A DNA stretch of 64,000 nt from Topomyia yanbarensis (taxonomy: Eukaryota; Arthropoda; Insecta; Diptera; Culicidae): contig NC_080672.1 in NCBI RefSeq assembly GCF_030247195.1, positions 157,301,167 to 157,365,166 of the forward strand, in the 5' to 3' direction. Shown here piece by piece: positions 43,205 to 53,930 of this stretch. Below the pieces are notes generated by a model. The model saw nothing but the letters and a program-made list of their open reading frames with translations. It had not been told where the DNA came from and did not search any database. The number at the start of each line of letters is the position of its first letter. Positions within the stretch are counted from its first letter, which is position 1. The position numbers and the translations under genes were made by a program.

Positions 43205-43990
43205 GCAATATACACCTGCTCGGAGGTCTGTAGGAAACGAAACTACAGACATGCAAAAATCGCAATCTTTTCGGACATCCAAACAGCACTGTTGGCATTA
43301 AGGTCGTCGAAATGTGAGTCCAAACTGGTTTGGGAGTGCATCACATTTTTATAACAACTGGCAACTCGGAATAAAGTAATGATATTCTGGGCATCTGGCC
43401 GCCACCAAGGAATCGATGGTAACGAAGTGGGTGACGAATTAGCCAGGCGTGGTTCATCAAACATGTTTGTTAGACCAGAACCATTTCTAGGTATATCTAC
43501 CTGTGTTATTAAACTAGACTTTCGGCTTGGGCAAGAGACCAACTACTAAACGACTGGCGTAACGTAGAAGGCGCTCGACAAGCTAAGAAATTCATACATC
43601 CAGATACAACGATAGCCAAAAAACTAATGGATCTAAAACGTAAAGACTTACGTATAATCACAGGTTTATTTACGGGACATAGTCCTGCTAAGTATCATCA
43701 AGAAAATATTGGCAAAAGTCAAGATGACATTTGTCGATTTTGTAACTACGAGCCCGAGAACTCGGAACATATTCTCTGCCAGTGTGCAGTACTATTTCTT
43801 CGAAGGGAGCGATAATTCGGAAGGCATCTTATGACGCCTCACGAGATATGGCATACCTGTCCCAAACGGATCCTCAGCTAAATTAATAATGTAGTTGGGA
43901 CGAAACATGTGGACAAACAAACAACTCGCTTCCAACTACATTGGATTCGCGCAATTTGTAACATGTAGAGCAAACAGGGGCCACAAAAGA
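43205..43990 (+). pseudogene. Old non-LTR ORF2 relic, RNase H end and C-terminal Cys/His region
   Basis: Continues the frame of 33,089-33,262: IAIFSDIQTALLALRS (third acidic motif) and IDGNEVGDELARRG (fourth). In-frame stops break it at about 43,354 and 43,546. A further segment (43,627-43,815) ends with CRFCNYEPENSEHILCQC, the C-terminal zinc-like motif common in RNase H-bearing non-LTR elements. The C-terminal and 3' UTR remnant runs to about 43,990. Clearly dead before the LTR element inserted. Confidence 0.8.
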
Positions 43991-44043
43991 TAACCTGAAT
44001 AGTGGTCCCAGTGGCAAAGTTTCCCCTAACCAAAAAAATGTCA

Positions 44044-44775
44044 TGTAATCGTCTTATGCTCCAGGACTAAGTGCTATCCCGTCATCTGTTCTGAAAAAAT
44101 GTTCCGATGTTTTAGCGATCCCACTGACGCACCTTTTTAATGTGTCACTTCAGCAGCAAAAATTTCCCGTTGTCAGTCATGTTTCCGGTACACAAGAAAG
44201 GTGACAAAAGTAACATCGGAAACCACCGGGGAATCATTTCGCAGTCAAAATATTTCGAATCGCTTATCAACGAGGTGCTGTTTTCTGCTAGTAAAAATTA
44301 CATAAGCACTTGTGAGCATATTTGCAAACATTGTCTGGTGCCCCTATCATGCATATGATTCAATCTGTCCAGCGCAAATTTATACGATATGCTTTGCGTC
44401 AATTGCCCTCAATGACCCGTTGAACCTACCACCATATGAGAACCGTTGCAGGCTATTACATTCTTTGCAAGAGCGCAGACTCACTTCCCAGGCCATTTTC
44501 ATAGTAAAGCTTATGTTGGCTGAGTACGATGTACCCGTTCTTCTTGGACAAATCAACCTCTACGCTTTAACCCGAGTTCTTCGCCCTCGGACATAGCTAC
44601 ACATCGAAATGTGTAACACTAACTATGCTGCCAATAGTCCGATTATAGCGATGGTTCGTCGCTTCCATGAGTTTGCCGAGTACTTCGACTTCGATACGAA
44701 TTCATCACCGTTTGCTGTTAGGTTAATTATTTTTAGTTTAGTTTTTAGTTGAGAAATGTTGCCACATCTGCTATA
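44044..44775 (+). pseudogene. Jockey/CR1-type non-LTR relic with internal deletion
   Basis: The RT start is recognisable (PVHKKGDKSNIGNHRGI at 44,170-44,240, then KYFESLINEVLFSASKNYIS). After a large internal deletion the C terminus follows: QSVQRKFIRYALRQLP, a +1 frameshift, then NDPLNLPPYENRCRLL, QINLYALTRVLRPRT and, past a stop, MVRRFHEFAEYFDFD. The tail has a TAATGTATTG/TAATGTACTG repeat near 44,775. No catalytic RT core (YADD) remains. Confidence 0.75.
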
Positions 44776-44853
44776 ATGTATTGTAATGTACTGAGAACGA
44801 GAGCTTGAAAAAATTGTCGTCCCTGTGTGAACTTAAAAAATCAAAATTCAATT

Positions 44854-45354
44854 GGGTCATTAAATGAGAAAAAAAAGTCGTTTTTTATTACTTACATCGA
44901 TAAAGCTGATTTTCGTGATTGCAACAATATTTTTTTCCAACTCACGAAACGTGAAAATAATATTAAAATTTAAAATAAAGAAATATGTTGACAGTCTGGA
45001 TTTGACACTACAGGAAGGGTTTGACATATCGAATTTCACGACAAATGATGCCCTGTCAGAAAAAAATAAGGCATGTTTTCTCGGTTTTTCCACAGGGTCA
45101 TTTTTATTTGACATAAACACCATACATTGCATATAGTTTTTTTTCATTTTGGGTGTTGTCCTGATAGGCCAGATGTAAACAACCGCTGTTTTCCTATGTA
45201 TGGTTGCCAAGTTTACATTAGATTTATTTTTAAAAACAAAAAAATCGTTTTTACGTATTACAACGAAATTTTTTTTTGAAATCATGTTATATTATGTATA
45301 TTGGACCTAAAATTTATCGAATGGAACGGAAAACTATATATAGCTTAATGACCC
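44854..45354 (+). mobile_element. 501-bp MITE-like element copy A, GGGTCATTAA termini, AATT TSD
   Basis: Starts GGGTCATTAAATGAG and ends TAGCTTAATGACCC. Flanked by AATT on both sides (44,850-44,853 and 45,355-45,358). A second copy in the opposite orientation (60,383-61,760) also sits between AATT repeats and carries a nested insertion. The 90-aa and 141-aa ORFs on opposite strands overlap each other and have no recognised domain. Copy A preserves the uninterrupted site for the nested insertion in copy B. Confidence 0.85.
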
Positions 45355-45359
45355 AATTG

Positions 45360-46270
45360 ATGCCCGCCACGATGGATGATAAGTTTGGTTCGATCCCCTC
45401 GTCATTCGTTCTCCCGACACAGCGCATTAAGGTTTGGACATGTTCGGTTTCAGAAGCAAACTGAATTTTGTTTCCATTCTACCTATGAGAGGGTTATTGA
45501 GCAAAAGTGCACCAGATATATATTACGCAGTTCACGTATGCTCGAAAATGACAAAACGGTACTACTGGCGATAATCCTAATTTAGCATTCTGTATTTACT
45601 TTTTGAATTTTCAGGACGAGTAGTCTGCAAAAGCTTTAGAGCCTCAAAAAACTACAAAAATTTCCTTCAATCAAAAGTTCCATCTCACCATTTTCACCCT
45701 AATGTAACTATACAAATATGTTCTGAATTAAACCATTAAATATTTATCTTTTATTTAGATTATAGTTGTTTCAGTGCAGAATGACTGCATTATTTTAATT
45801 AGAAAAAATAATAAATACTATAAATACCATAATTTTGGAGCACATCCGAAAACAATCAGTCCAGATTCATATAAATATTACGTGGAAAAAGCTCTCTATC
45901 AAAATAACTAACATTTTTTATAGATTTAATAAACCATCATATGCTTTAATACGTTAAACATTCCCTATACATTTAACAAAGTGCCTTATACATTTCATTG
46001 GACCACCTAATGTTTTAATATGATAATTATCAGATAGTTATTATATAGTGCGCTGATAGATTTGGGTCTAACACTGGAATTTAAATATTATATGGAAATC
46101 TGATAAAATTGAATTTGTGAGGAATGCAACATTCAACATGATAACCATATAAGTTTGATATACTTTTGAAAGTCTAATGTAGCAATCATTGGAAATTCCA
46201 ATAGTGCTGAGTTATATGAATATCATATAATATGGATATAGCGATTCCGCTCAGTGTACAGCCAATTTCT
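45360..46270. other. AT-rich interval without supported features
   Basis: No ORF, RNA gene or clear inverted repeat recognised. A GGTTCGATCCC word near 45,390 resembles a tRNA B box but has no partner A box. Confidence 0.3.
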
Positions 46271-46271
46271 T

Positions 46272-47283
46272 CCCTCTAAGAACGGTTGGTTTCAAAATTG
46301 TCCAATGAAGGACGTTCGCTGGACCAATTTGGACAACGTCCAAATAACCGTTCAACAAACGTCCATCATTGGACCCGTGTTGAACGATTTTGAAACAATT
46401 TTTTGGACGTCTCAGTGGGTTCTCTTGGATGAAAACCGGTTTTCGGCTATTTGACCACCCTCTAAGAACGGTTGGTTTCAAAATCGTCCAATGAAGGACG
46501 TTCGATGGAACAATTTGGACAACGTCCAAATAACCGTTCAACAAACGTCCATCGTTGGACCCGTGTTGAACGATTTTGAAACAGTTTTTTGGACTTCTCA
46601 GTGGGCACTAGCAACTACCCTCTGAGAACGGTTGGTTTCAAAATCGTCCAATGAAGGACGTTCGTTGGACCAATTTGGACAACGTCCAAATAACCGTTCA
46701 ACAAACGTCCATCATTGGACCCGTGTTGAACGATTTTGAAACAATTTTTTGGACGTCTCAGTGGGTTCTCTTGGATGAAAACCGGTTTTCGGCTATTTGA
46801 CCACTAGCAACTACCCTCTAAGAACGGTTGGTTTCAAAATCGTCCAATGAAGGACGTTCGTTGGACCAATTTGGACAACGTCCAAATAACCGTTCAACAA
46901 ACGTCCATCGTTGGACCCGTGTTGAACGATTTTGAAACAATTTTTTGGACGTCTCAGTGGGTACCCAGTTAAACTCATTCCGGAACCAGTTCGGATTTCT
47001 TAATGGAGTCATTATGGATTTCAAATCAAATGCAACAACCGATTCCGACTTAGAATCGGTTGTTGCATTTGATTTGGAATCCATACTGACTCCATTCAGG
47101 ATTCCGAATCAAATTCCGAATGGTTTGACCGGGTACCCTCTAAGAACGGTTGGTTTCAAAATCGTCCAATGAAGGACGTTCGTTGGACCAATTTGGACAA
47201 CGTCCAAATAACCGTTCAACGAACGTCCATCGTTGGACTCGTGTTGAACGATTTTGAAACAATTTTTTGGACGTGACAGTGGG
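46272..47283. repeat. Cluster of five 148-bp MITE-like units
   Basis: Units at 46,272-46,419, 46,458-46,605, 46,618-46,765, 46,814-46,961 and 47,136-47,283 are all exactly 148 bp. Each starts CCCTCT(A/G)AGAACGG and ends CAGTGGG; the ends are imperfect inverted repeats (CCCTCTAAGA / CCCACTGAGA). Most units are bounded by a 2-bp repeat (TT, CA, TA, TA). Unit 2 interrupts a 48-bp spacer that is intact between units 3 and 4. A palindromic MITE (46,964-47,133) separates units 4 and 5. Non-coding. Confidence 0.9.
46964..47133. mobile_element. 170-bp palindromic MITE (family P1), TA duplication
   Basis: Starts CCCAGTTAAACTCATTCCGG and ends CGAATGGTTTGACCGGG. TA flanks both sides (46,962-46,963 and 47,134-47,135). 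Same family as 30,083-30,252, in the opposite orientation. Confidence 0.85.
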
Positions 47284-47285
47284 TA

Positions 47286-50200
47286 GTTTTCAGCGAAAAC
47301 CGGTCAGTCTTTCTCAAGACTACCTATATTTTTTCGACAATCAGCCTTTCTCAAGACTACCCACTTTTTCTACTGAGTCAGTCCTGTTCAAGACTAAAAC
47401 ATTTTGCAAAAATAATTCATCCTAAAGAAAGATTTAATTCTTCCAACATGTCTGGGTCCTCCCAGAAAGGCCGTGTGCCAAATATTAAAACTAAATGGAA
47501 AAGGGTCCTCCACCCGAAAATTCAATTGATTGCAGCAACTCATTCGATGTTTTAGCCGAATGTGAAGCTGACGAAATTTGTAAATTTCCTCGAATCGTGC
47601 AAAATGCCAATGAGAAGAAAACGCAATCACCTCCGCCGATAACAGAGATGATCTCCGACTTCAAAGCCTTTCGAACTGAGCTTTCGGAGAAGTTATATAA
47701 ATTTTATTCATAAGATTTCAAGACAGCTAGACCATTCAAGGCGGTCTTGAAAGGGCTACCACAAGGTCAAAGTTTGGATGAAATATCCAACGAATTGAAA
47801 AATTTACTTGGCTTTTCTCCTTCGCAAGTTATTCTTATGAAGAGAAAGGCTAGCGGCGATATTACGCCAGTATGCTCTGGAATTATCCAGGAGCTTTATT
47901 TAATTCATTTTAATCGAACTGAGGTTAATAATTTGAAAGTATTAGAAAAAGCACGTTTATTCTACGTGCGAGTAAAGTGGGAACATTATAGACGACATAG
48001 GGCCAAAATTCAAAATCAAACCCAGTGTCGTAGATGCCAAGGCTTTGGGCACGGCACAAAAATTGTCATTTGGATTCCAAATGTATGATCTGTGGTGATA
48101 AATCACACACACAAAAGATACATGCCCGGTGCAAAAAAACCAAAAAAAAGTTTCAAATGCGTTAATTGTAGCGAAAACCATAAATCGAATTTCTGGGCTT
48201 GTCCTATTCGAGAAAAAAATATAAATTCTCGTTCTAGGCAACAAAAACAACAAATAAAAAATTTACTTACTTCTTCAGGTACACTTCAAGAAAACAAGTC
48301 CTCTGCCTATCTCCATCACACCATCCTACAATGGTGTGTCATCTCATCTTATGCTTCAGTAGTAGGTAACAAGGCCAAAATAACGGCTACCCCTACCACG
48401 CCTACAAACTATTTTGCATCCAACGCTTCCTTTAGTCCAATAGATCTAGGTAGCGTAACGGAATAAAAATTAAAATTCTTGCAAGAATCTATGTTACCTA
48501 TGATGCTTGCTATGTTAAATTTTACCTCTATGTTTGAAACTTTTCAAAAAATTTCGAAATGGTAATGAAATTGAAGTTTAATAATGATTTTAAATAATCA
48601 TGTAAATTTAATAAATTGGAATGCTCGTTCATTAAAAACGTGCGAAGACGATTTTTTCAACTTCTTGAGGATACATAATATGCATATAGCCAGGGGCGGC
48701 GAAACACGCTTACATTACATTCACATTAAATCACTTTCGTTTATGCCAATGGAATTGTGGTACATCGATATTTTCAAATGTGTGTGATGCGAGATACATG
48801 CGTTGCATATCTAATTTTTTGGGATGGTTAAAAATTTAGAGTGGGTAATTACTTACTCGGTTATTTTCGAGTGGGTAGTACTACACATACTACCAAAGCT
48901 ATCCGCTGGCCCTTCATATAGCCGTTGTGACCGAAACTTTTTTAAAACCAAATATCAAATTGAAGAGTAACTCTAATTTTGTTATTCATCGATTTGATCG
49001 AATTGTTGGATTCGGCGGAGGAATCGCAATAGCGGTTAATCGCAGGATCAAACATTCCGTTACGCCGTCTCTTGACACCAAGGTGATCGAGAGTTTGGGT
49101 ATCATTTTTATTGCTGCAGCCTGTTTGCCTTTTCAGTGCACTGGCGAGCAAATTAATTTCTTGAAAGGAGACTTACAAAAATTTACAAGAAATTGGTCGA
49201 AATTCTTCATAATCGGTGATTTTAACGCCAAACTCCGGGCCTGGAATAATGCTCAAAGCAATTCCAACGGTAAACTACTTTTTAATGATTGCTCTGCTGG
49301 TTATTATTCAATTTTGTTCCCGAATGGTCCTACGTGCTATTCGTCTGTAAGGAATCCATCAACAATTGATTTGGTTTTGACAGATCAAAGTTACCTTTGT
49401 AGCGAATTGATTACACATGCTGACTTTGATTCTGATCATCTTCCAGTAACTTTTCACTTTCTCAAGAAGCTGTTTCCAATCCCATAAGCTCAGTGTTCAA
49501 TTATCACAAAGCGAATTGGCAAAGGTACAAAACTTATATTGAGAATAATTTTAATCATGACCTTGATTTACAAAATAAAGCTGACATTGATACGGCATAT
49601 ACAAAATTTAAGTATATCTATAGTTGATGCTAGAAATTTATCAGCACCAACAACACAGAAAAAATTTAATACTCCTATTATTGACGACGATCTTCAACTT
49701 CTGATTCGCTTGAAGAATGTTTGAAGACGTCAATATCAACGTTCTCGTTATCCTGCTATGAAATGTATCTATCAGGATCCACAAAAAGAAATTAAGCATA
49801 GATTCACACTCCTAAGAAATGAAAATTTCGCGAAAGAGGTTGAACAAATTAAGCCAAATTCTAAACCTTTCTGGAAACTTTCTAAGGTTCTTAAGAAACC
49901 TCAGAAACCAATTCCTGCTTTGAAGGAAGGTGACCACATACTTCTTACAAACGAAGAAAATGTTAAAAAACTTGCTCAGCAGTTTGAAAGCGTCCATAAT
50001 TTTAATCTCCACGTTATGAGTCCTATTGAAACCGAAGTCTTACAAAAATATGAAAATGTTTCAAATCAAGTATTGTTTCTAGACGATATTGTTGAAACAA
50101 ACTATGATGAGATCAAATCCATCATAAAAAAGTTAAAAAATATGATGGAATTTTCAACATTCTTCTTAAAAACCTTCCCGAAATCACCATGAGATACTTG

Positions 50201-50393
50201 GTCAAAATATTCAACAAATGTTTTGAATTAGCATACTTCCCTGAAAGATGGAAAAATGCCAAGATTATTCCTATTTTGAAGCCAGATAAAAACCCAGCAG
50301 AAGCATCTAGCTATCGACCAATAAGCTTGCTCTCTTCTATTAGTAAATTATTTGAAAAAATAATTCTAACTAGAATTATGTCACATACACCCA
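47286..50393 (+). pseudogene. Jockey-clade non-LTR element, decayed 5' half (ORF1 and start of ORF2)
   Basis: A 5' UTR with three 'tc(a)gtc/cct(tt)ctcaagac' type repeats (47,312-47,400) precedes ORF1. ORF1 starts at 47,447 (MSGSSQKG) and is frameshifted soon after. Its zinc-knuckle region is spread over frames (CRRCQGFGHGTK, CMICGDKSHT, CVNCSENHKSNFWACP). ORF2 begins at 48,584 (VNLINWNARSL) with endonuclease motifs TETFLKPN, IIGDFNAKLRAW and SDHLPV. It enters the RT (PILKPDKNPAEASSYRPISL, KLFEKIILTRI) before ending abruptly near 50,393. A 224-bp MITE interrupts the endonuclease. Stops and frameshifts are common. The missing 3' half appears inverted at 60,003-53,108. Confidence 0.85.
48691..48914. 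mobile_element. 224-bp hAT-like MITE, 8-bp TSD CATATAGC
   Basis: Begins CAGGGGCGGCG; the reverse complement of its right end is AAGGGCCAGCG (8 of 11 identical). 8-bp direct repeats CATATAGC (48,683-48,690 and 48,915-48,922) flank it. Removing the element plus one repeat restores the endonuclease frame of the host Jockey relic exactly. An 8-bp TSD and CAGGGGCGGC-type end fit the hAT superfamily. Confidence 0.85.
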
Positions 50394-50640
50394 GGTTTTT
50401 GTACGCGGGGGATCCGTACCGCGTAAAAAACCGCGTTAACCCTTAAATGCGCAATGTTGTTTTAAAACAACATTGCAAAAACCATCTCAAAATTATCATA
50501 GTAACTGTTAGACAATTTTCAGAAAATTTGAAAAAAATTGTTTTGCGCCTTTAAGGGTTAATTGGAAAATCCACGTAAAAAAAATACCGCGTTAATTCGA
50601 AAATCCGCGCGAAAAAAAACTCAGCAAAAGACTTAGTTTT
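50394..50640. repeat. ACGCGG/CCGCGT-rich repeat, minus-oriented
   Basis: Contains 'accgcgttaattcgaaaatccgcg' type words, the reverse complement of the 60,030-60,200 words 'acgcggattttccaattaacgcgg'. It borders the truncated Jockey 5' half. Confidence 0.6.
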
Positions 50641-50759
50641 GGAAGTTTTTTTGAAGTTTTTTTTGAAGTCCTTTTGAATGCAAAAGACTTCGGAAGATTT
50701 TCGGAAAGATGGAAGAGACGGGTCTGGAAGATTCCTTATGGCCCGCACCCCAACGATAT

Positions 50760-51480
50760 GGGTATTTTTCGGAATGGTCTTGAAGAGTAGGTTCAAGAAA
50801 TTGATTTTTGACGCCATTTTGAAATCAAAGATGGCGACTTCCGGTTTTAGCGAAATTCACTATAACCCAATCAATATGGGTATTTTTGGAATGGTCTTTA
50901 AGAGTAGGGGCCAGAAATTTATTTTTGACGTAATTTTGAAATCATAGATGGCGATTTCCGGTTTAGCGAAATTCGCTATAACCCAATCAATATGGGTATT
51001 TTCGGAATGGTCTTGAAGAGTAGGTGCCAGAAATTGATTTTTGACGTAATTTTGAAATCAAAGATGGCGACTTCCGGTTTAGCGAACTTCGCTATAACCC
51101 AATCAATATGGGTATTTTTGGAATGGTCTTGAAGAGTAGGTGCCAGAAATTGATTTTTGACGCCATTTTGCAATCCAAGATGGCGACTTCCGGGTTAGCG
51201 AAATTCGCTGTCACCCAATCGATATGGGTATTTTTGGAATGGTCTTGACGAGTAGGTGCCAGAAATAAATAAATCGGCACCTTCCCGGCAAGGTTTTCCA
51301 TGAAAATTGATTTTTGGCGCCATTTTCAAATCCCAAAAGGCGGCTTCCGGTTTCGCGAGATTCTCTACAACTCAATCAACATGAGTATTTTCGGAATGGT
51401 TTTGACGAGTAGCAGACAAACGTCGATGTTTGCCGTCATTTTAAAATTCTAGATGGCGACTTTCGGTTTACCGAAATTCT
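50760..51480. repeat. Tandem repeat, 116-118-bp period, six units
   Basis: The phrase '(g)gggtatttt.ggaatggtct' starts at 50,760, 50,878, 50,994, 51,110, 51,226 and 51,383. Units include 'aaattgatttttgac', 'aagatggcgacttccgg' and 'agcgaaattcgctataaccc'. The fifth unit has a roughly 41-bp insertion. The ORFs on both strands are translations of the array. Confidence 0.9.
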
Positions 51481-52038
51481 CGCTTGAAAAATTTGGGCAA
51501 TTATCTAAATCACCCTCAAATAAAAGATCCAATCATAAACCATCAAAATGCAAAATATTTTTATGTGTTCATCCAGGAAAGTGCGGTGAGAATGGAAGAG
51601 AGAGAAGAAAGAGACGTACACACTCAATGGCATCTTCCTAGCTCGGCAAATAATTTAGCTGAGATATGTCAGTAATACCCAAAAATTGCTGACATTTCAG
51701 TGTTTTCTGAACATTTCCGAAAATCGTTAATTGATTTTACTGAACGATCGTCATCTAAAGCGTTTTAACGAGAGTTCGGAAACTAAATTACCGAGAACAC
51801 CGGCAATTTTGTCAAGAACCGAGATCAGCATAACTCATTGCCGTAAAACGGTATACTGGTTGTCATTCATTAGATCCGCCATTTTTTTTTCGTTTCACAC
51901 GCGGCGTAAGATTTCTTGAAAAGCACTTGCAAATCCAGGAGGAGTCAATAAAGAGTCGTATTCTCCAATTATTGAGTAAGTTAACATATCAATACTTTCT
52001 TAATTTTTAGATATCCTGAAACTGACTTGACCTTGAGT

Positions 52039-52334
52039 CACAGACTAACAGACATAACACTTAAAAACAAAGCTTCGTCCACTTTAACGGTCAATTTAAA
52101 TATATTTGTAGTTGGGACTGTGGCCACATTTGAAATTATGGCGCCACTGACATATGAACAAGCATATGGGGGATAGAACACTAGTGAAAAATTGCTCCCA
52201 AACCTGAGGGGTAACCCACCAGTAAATGAATGTTTGGGACCATGAATAAAAGGTGGAGCTAGTGTTCTGGGAAAATTGTCGGATCGACGTTTTTTGAGGG
52301 AATTCCCTCATAGTGTTATGTCTGTTAGTTTGTG
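52039..52334. mobile_element. 296-bp MITE, TIR CACAGACTAACAGACATAAC, 7-bp TSD CTTGAGT
   Basis: The left end CACAGACTAACAGACATAAC is inverted at the right (with CACAAAC). Flanked by CTTGAGT (52,032-52,038 and 52,335-52,341). The homologous right arm reads through with a single CTTGAGT, giving the empty site. Confidence 0.92.
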
Positions 52335-52405
52335 CTTGAGTTCTCAATAAAAAATAACTAACAGTGGAAATCGATGTTATTGTTTAAATTCCGAAAGTCG
52401 GTATT

Positions 52406-52610
52406 GCTTGTGCCACTAAAAACTGGATTCCAACCGCACGGCGCACTTACCAATCACTTTTAAATTCTGCTCATAGACTGGTTAGTTCGACTGGTCTGTC
52501 TATGACAGTATCATCTCCATCACTTGAAATACATGTGTTTTGACAGCTCGCAGTTTTGCGATCACTCGCACTTTGAAAGTGCGGAGTCCAGGTTGGTGGG
52601 AAGTGCGCAA
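52406..52610. mobile_element. 205-bp insertion, 4-bp TSD TATT
   Basis: Starts GCTTGTGCCACT and ends GGGAAGTGCGCAA, bounded by TATT (52,402-52,405 and 52,611-52,614). The right arm has one TATT and no insert. Subterminal GCGCACTT words occur in inverted orientation near both ends. Confidence 0.75.
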
Positions 52611-52649
52611 TATTAGATTTCAAAGAAAAATATTCAATAGCCAAACATA

Positions 52650-52899
52650 CACAGAAAAAAAATATTGGTAAAAGTAAGAGTGTTCCGCTCTTAGCAAAAA
52701 ACAACCAACGCCAACTATTAGGTTGAAAGTAAAACTTTTTAATTAATCAAGAATAATAATCAAAGTAAAAGTTTTCCTTTTAAGCAAATGAAGAATAGTA
52801 TTCAAAACAAAAGTTTGATTTTTAAACTAAGAGTATGCGTTGGTTGTTTTTTGCTAAGAGTGAAAAACTCTTATTTTTACCAACATTTTTTTCTGTGTG
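52650..52899. mobile_element. 250-bp palindromic MITE, TA duplication
   Basis: Starts CACAGAAAAAAAATATTGGT and ends in ACCAACATTTTTTTCTGTG followed by TG. The inner part is inverted too (AGCAAAAAACAACC / GGTTGTTTTTTGCT). Bounded by TA (52,648-52,649 and 52,900-52,901). The right arm preserves the empty TA site. Confidence 0.9.
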
Positions 52900-53107
52900 T
52901 AGTAAACATTTTCTTTTTAGATTTACCGTAAATATCAATTGAAATTAAACTGAGCCTTCGGCAAAGTTTGACAGTTCTGAGTAAAATCAAATTACCGAGA
53001 TTTCAGTTATTTAGATGTGAGTTTTCATTTACCGAGACTATTGCTGAACAGTCGGCTGTTTGATTTTCGGCATTTTGTTTTGCTGACTTCGGCAAAAAAA
53101 TAAGTGT

Positions 53108-53930
53108 GTGTGCAACTCGTTTGTGCTAAACCAGGTAAGACGCTTCAAAATCATTTTCAGAATATTATTCTAAATCCTTTGAAGCGTTTTCTTCTTAGTA
53201 GCACAAACACTTGCCCAGATTGGCACTGCATATAGCATTGCCGGTCTAAATATTTGTTTATAAATTAATAGTTTGTTCTTTAGGCAGAGCCTAGAATTCG
53301 TGTTTATAAGAGGGTATAAACATTTTACATATTTGTTGCATTTTGTTTGGATTCCTTCCATATGATCCTTAAAAGTGAGCTTTTTATCGTAAATCAAACC
53401 CAAGTATTTAACTTATCTGACCACGTTAAATTTAAACCATTAAATTTAATATGTTTATGACTTCGTTTAAGAGAAGAAGCTCTTGGCTTATGCGGAAACA
53501 CAATCAATTGTGTTTTTGTCGCATTAGTGGAAATTTTCCATTTTTTCAGGGAATCATTGAAAATATTCAAACTTCGTTGCAGTCGACTGCAGATAATACG
53601 AAGATTCCTACCAGTGGCTGAGATACTAGTATCATCACTAAAAGTGATTTTTTACAGCCTATAGGTAGATTTGGAAGATCATAGGTAAAAATATTGTATA
53701 GCATTGGTGCGACGCTTGACCCTCGAGGGACACCTGCTTTAACGGGTAGCTTATTAGATTTCCAATTCTGATAAGAAACCTGTACGGTTAGTAAGATAAT
53801 TTTTAATTATCTTTATTATATAAATTGGAAACTTGAAATCCCACTTTTTGCCAATCAAACCTTTTTGCCAAACACTGTCGAAAGCTATTTCGATGTCTAG
53901 AAGAGCAGCTCCAGTGGAATAACCCTCTGA
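53108..53930 (-). pseudogene. Jockey-clade 3' half (RT core and C terminus), inverted, split by I copy 2
   Basis: On the minus strand the translation gives SEGYSTGAALLDIEIAFDSV (RT motif A), PVKAGVPRGSSVAPMLYNIF, TFSDDTSISATGR (the catalytic Asp pair) and, in another frame, GLIYDKKLTFKDHMEGIQTK through to WFSTNELH. Multiple frameshifts and stops. The upstream end is interrupted by I copy 2; the continuation lies at 59,925-60,003. The 3' end is truncated at about 53,108 with no poly(A). Confidence 0.85.

Larger units (their letters stand above)
51617..52933 (+). repeat. Inverted-repeat arm, left copy, with three inserted MITEs
   Basis: Homologous in inverted orientation to 60,297-62,281. The core carries 'cactcaatggcatcttcc', 'gagatatgtcagtaat', 'gccgtaaaacggtatactgg' and 'ccgaaagtcggtatt'. 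This copy holds insertions at 52,039-52,334, 52,406-52,610 and 52,650-52,899 that the right copy lacks. It lacks the insertion present in the right copy. Confidence 0.85.

Noticed and set aside
44864..45285. 90-aa and 141-aa ORFs on opposite strands
   Set aside because: They overlap within a 501-bp MITE-like element whose second copy is non-coding; no domain.
45385..45405. B-box-like GGTTCGATCCC, possible tRNA or SINE
   Set aside because: No matching A box, acceptor stem or poly-A tail.
46251..46544. 97-aa minus-strand ORF
   Set aside because: Translation of two 148-bp repeat units and the spacer.
50976..51301. 65-69-aa ORFs with similar sequence, possible small protein family
   Set aside because: They are translations of the 116-bp tandem repeat.
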